Of a stretch of DNA of 64,000 bases, positions 62,637 to 64,000 are shown piece by piece. The stretch comes from Enterobacter bugandensis. Its GTDB lineage: Bacteria; Pseudomonadota; Gammaproteobacteria; Enterobacterales; Enterobacteriaceae. Both the position numbers and the translations under genes were made by a program. The stretch's first letter is position 1. The number at the start of each line of letters is the position of its first letter. Below the pieces are notes generated by a model, which was given only the letters and a program-made list of their open reading frames with translations, had not been told where the DNA came from and made no database searches. The DNA lies in assembly GCF_900324475.1 (NCBI RefSeq), contig NZ_LT992502.1, positions 2,232,001-2,296,000 on the forward strand, written 5' to 3'.

Positions 62637-63433
62637 TGCAGCCAACGGAAGAGTTATTTACCCGCCAGTTGCCCGGCGATCGCTACCGGGACCAGACTGA
62701 CCCGGTGCTTCAGCTTGAGGCCATTAACGTCAGTTTCGACGGCTTCCAGGCGCTGACCGATCTCACCCTGAATATCGGCGTGGGCGAGTTGCGCTGCGTG
62801 ATTGGCCCCAACGGGGCGGGTAAAACCACGCTGATGGACGTGATTACCGGCAAAACCCGGCCCAAAAGCGGGAGAGCGATTTACGACCAGTCTATCGACC
62901 TGACCGGGCTGGAGCCTGCGGCCATTGCCCGTCAGGGGATTGGCCGAAAATTCCAGAAACCCACGGTCTTTGAAGCGCTGACGGTGTGGGAAAACCTTGA
63001 GATCGCCATGAAAACCGATAAATCCGTCTGGGCGAGCCTGTGGGCAAAACTCAACGGCGAGCAGCGGGACCGCATTGACGAGATGCTGGTTCTTCTGCGT
63101 CTTGGTAGCGAGCGGGACCGTCGCGCCGGGCTGCTTTCGCACGGGCAGAAACAGTTCCTGGAGATCGGCATGCTGTTGGTGCAGGACCCGCACCTGCTGC
63201 TGCTGGATGAACCCGCCGCCGGGATGACCGATGCGGAAACGGAATACACCGCCGAGCTGTTCAAAACCCTGGCGGGCAAGCATTCGCTGATGGTGGTGGA
63301 GCACGACATGGGCTTTGTTGAAACGATTGCCGACCACGTCACGGTGCTGCATCAGGGGCGCGTGCTGGCGGAAGGCTCGCTTCGCGAGGTGCAGGCCAAC
63401 GAGCAGGTGATTGAGGTCTATCTGGGCCGCTAA
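62636..63433 (+). CDS. urtD: Urea ABC transporter ATP-binding protein UrtD
   Basis: LivG-type ATPase of 265 residues: Walker A IGPNGAGKTTLMDVITG, signature LLSHGQKQFLEIGMLL (with SHGQ in place of SGGQ, usual for UrtD), Walker B LLLLDEPAAGMT and the switch His in MVVEHDMGF. The N-terminal ~20 residues are a family-typical extension. Powers urea uptake together with UrtE. Confidence 0.96.
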   Translation: MQPTEELFTRQLPGDRYRDQTDPVLQLEAINVSFDGFQALTDLTLNIGVGELRCVIGPNGAGKTTLMDVITGKTRPKSGRAIYDQSIDLTGLEPAAIARQGIGRKFQKPTVFEALTVWENLEIAMKTDKSVWASLWAKLNGEQRDRIDEMLVLLRLGSERDRRAGLLSHGQKQFLEIGMLLVQDPHLLLLDEPAAGMTDAETEYTAELFKTLAGKHSLMVVEHDMGFVETIADHVTVLHQGRVLAEGSLREVQANEQVIEVYLGR

Positions 63434-63442
63434 GGAGCGATG

Positions 63443-64000
63443 ATGTTACAGGTTAACGAACTGAATCAGTACTACGGCGGCAGCCATATCCTGCGCGGCG
63501 TGAGCTTTGAAGCCGCTGCCGGCGAAGTCACCTGTCTGCTGGGGCGCAACGGCGTCGGGAAAACCACGCTGCTGAAGTGCCTGATGGGGTTGATCCCGGC
63601 GAAAACCGGGGAGGTCATTTGGCAGGGTAAAACGATCACCCACAGCAGGCCGCACCAGCGGGTGCAGTCCGGCGTGGCGTATGTCCCGCAGGGTCGCGAG
63701 ATTTTCCCGCGCCTGACCGTGGAAGAGAACCTTCTGCTCGGGCTGTCGCGTTTTTCCGCCCGCGAGGCGAAGCAGGTTCCTGACGAGATCTGGCAGCTGT
63801 TTCCGGTTCTCAAAGAGATGAAGCACCGCCGCGGGGGCGATCTCTCCGGCGGGCAGCAGCAGCAGCTGGCGATTGGTCGCGCGCTGGCGAGCCGTCCGCA
63901 GCTGTTGATTCTGGACGAACCGACGGAAGGCATACAGCCTTCCGTCATCAAAGAGATTGGCCAGGTGATCCGCACCCTGGCAAACAGAGGCGACATGGCA
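63443..64000 (+). CDS. urtE: Urea ABC transporter ATP-binding protein UrtE (3' partial)
   Basis: LivF-type ATPase; 186 codons are visible and the window ends inside the gene. Walker A LLGRNGVGKTTLLKCLMG, Q-loop YVPQGREIFPRLTVEENLLL, signature DLSGGQQQQLAIGRAL and Walker B LLILDEPTEGIQPSV are intact. The second of two adjacent ATG codons (63443) gives the family start MLQVNELNQYYGGSH and better spacing from TAAGGAG. Ten bases separate it from urtD. Confidence 0.95.
   Translation, partial: MLQVNELNQYYGGSHILRGVSFEAAAGEVTCLLGRNGVGKTTLLKCLMGLIPAKTGEVIWQGKTITHSRPHQRVQSGVAYVPQGREIFPRLTVEENLLLGLSRFSAREAKQVPDEIWQLFPVLKEMKHRRGGDLSGGQQQQLAIGRALASRPQLLILDEPTEGIQPSVIKEIGQVIRTLANRGDMA

Overview
The window looks like a chromosomal segment of an Enterobacter-type Enterobacteriaceae (inference). 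It is GC-rich, it carries the block ydcJ / opgD-rimL-ydcK-tehA-tehB / ydcL / ydcO-sutR-rlhA-yncJ in the same order as in E. coli, and it has traits common in Enterobacter and Klebsiella: a urt urea transporter, a membrane PQQ dehydrogenase with a PcaQ-like regulator, and katN with yciGFE. No tRNA, rRNA, IS element, prophage or CRISPR array was seen.

Region 1 (1-13.2 kb) is a surface-adhesin and secretion module. It holds the 3' part of a giant Ig-repeat/VCBS/RTX adhesin that is split by a frameshift near 5818. A terminator-like hairpin follows, then a type I secretion ATPase and its HlyD-type adaptor. Beyond them lie two AT-richer regulatory genes: a winged-helix protein and a divergent LuxR-HTH/EAL fusion. 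Region 2 (13.2-22.9 kb) holds a DUF883 membrane protein, queH, a GNAT acetyltransferase with a divergent LysR gene, frmR-frmA with a visible operator, a chemoreceptor ending in NWETF behind a sigma-28-like promoter, and a PQQ dehydrogenase next to a PcaQ-like LysR gene.

Region 3 (23-33.6 kb) is a compact stress-defence cluster. Leftward genes are yciG, yciF, a small membrane protein, yciE, katN, cioA, cioB and a GH13 trehalose-synthase-like enzyme. Rightward genes are a membrane protein, a DUF421 protein, a CinA/PncC-type amidase and an SDR, and the two arms converge at 27042/27043. A second SDR and a YgiW-type OB-fold protein flank it. Expected functions are peroxide removal, ferritin-like proteins, a cyanide-insensitive quinol oxidase and osmolyte chemistry.

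Region 4 (34-55 kb) is the E. coli-like backbone with accessory inserts: a carboxylesterase, LysR, YbdL-like aminotransferase and amino-acid-binding protein after ydcJ; peptidase T with a DppA-like protein after tehB; a DMT exporter and AraC regulator after ydcL. Several neighbours overlap tail to tail. The ydcO/sutR intergenic region carries two near-identical palindromes that are good candidates for the SutR operator.

Region 5 (55-64 kb) holds a small exported protein, a candidate ~90-nt RNA with its own promoter and terminator, a divergent ftrA/rhodanese pair, a MetE-like gene behind tandem MetJ boxes, and urtABCDE behind a sigma-54 promoter with an NtrC-like site near -106. urtE runs off the end of the window.
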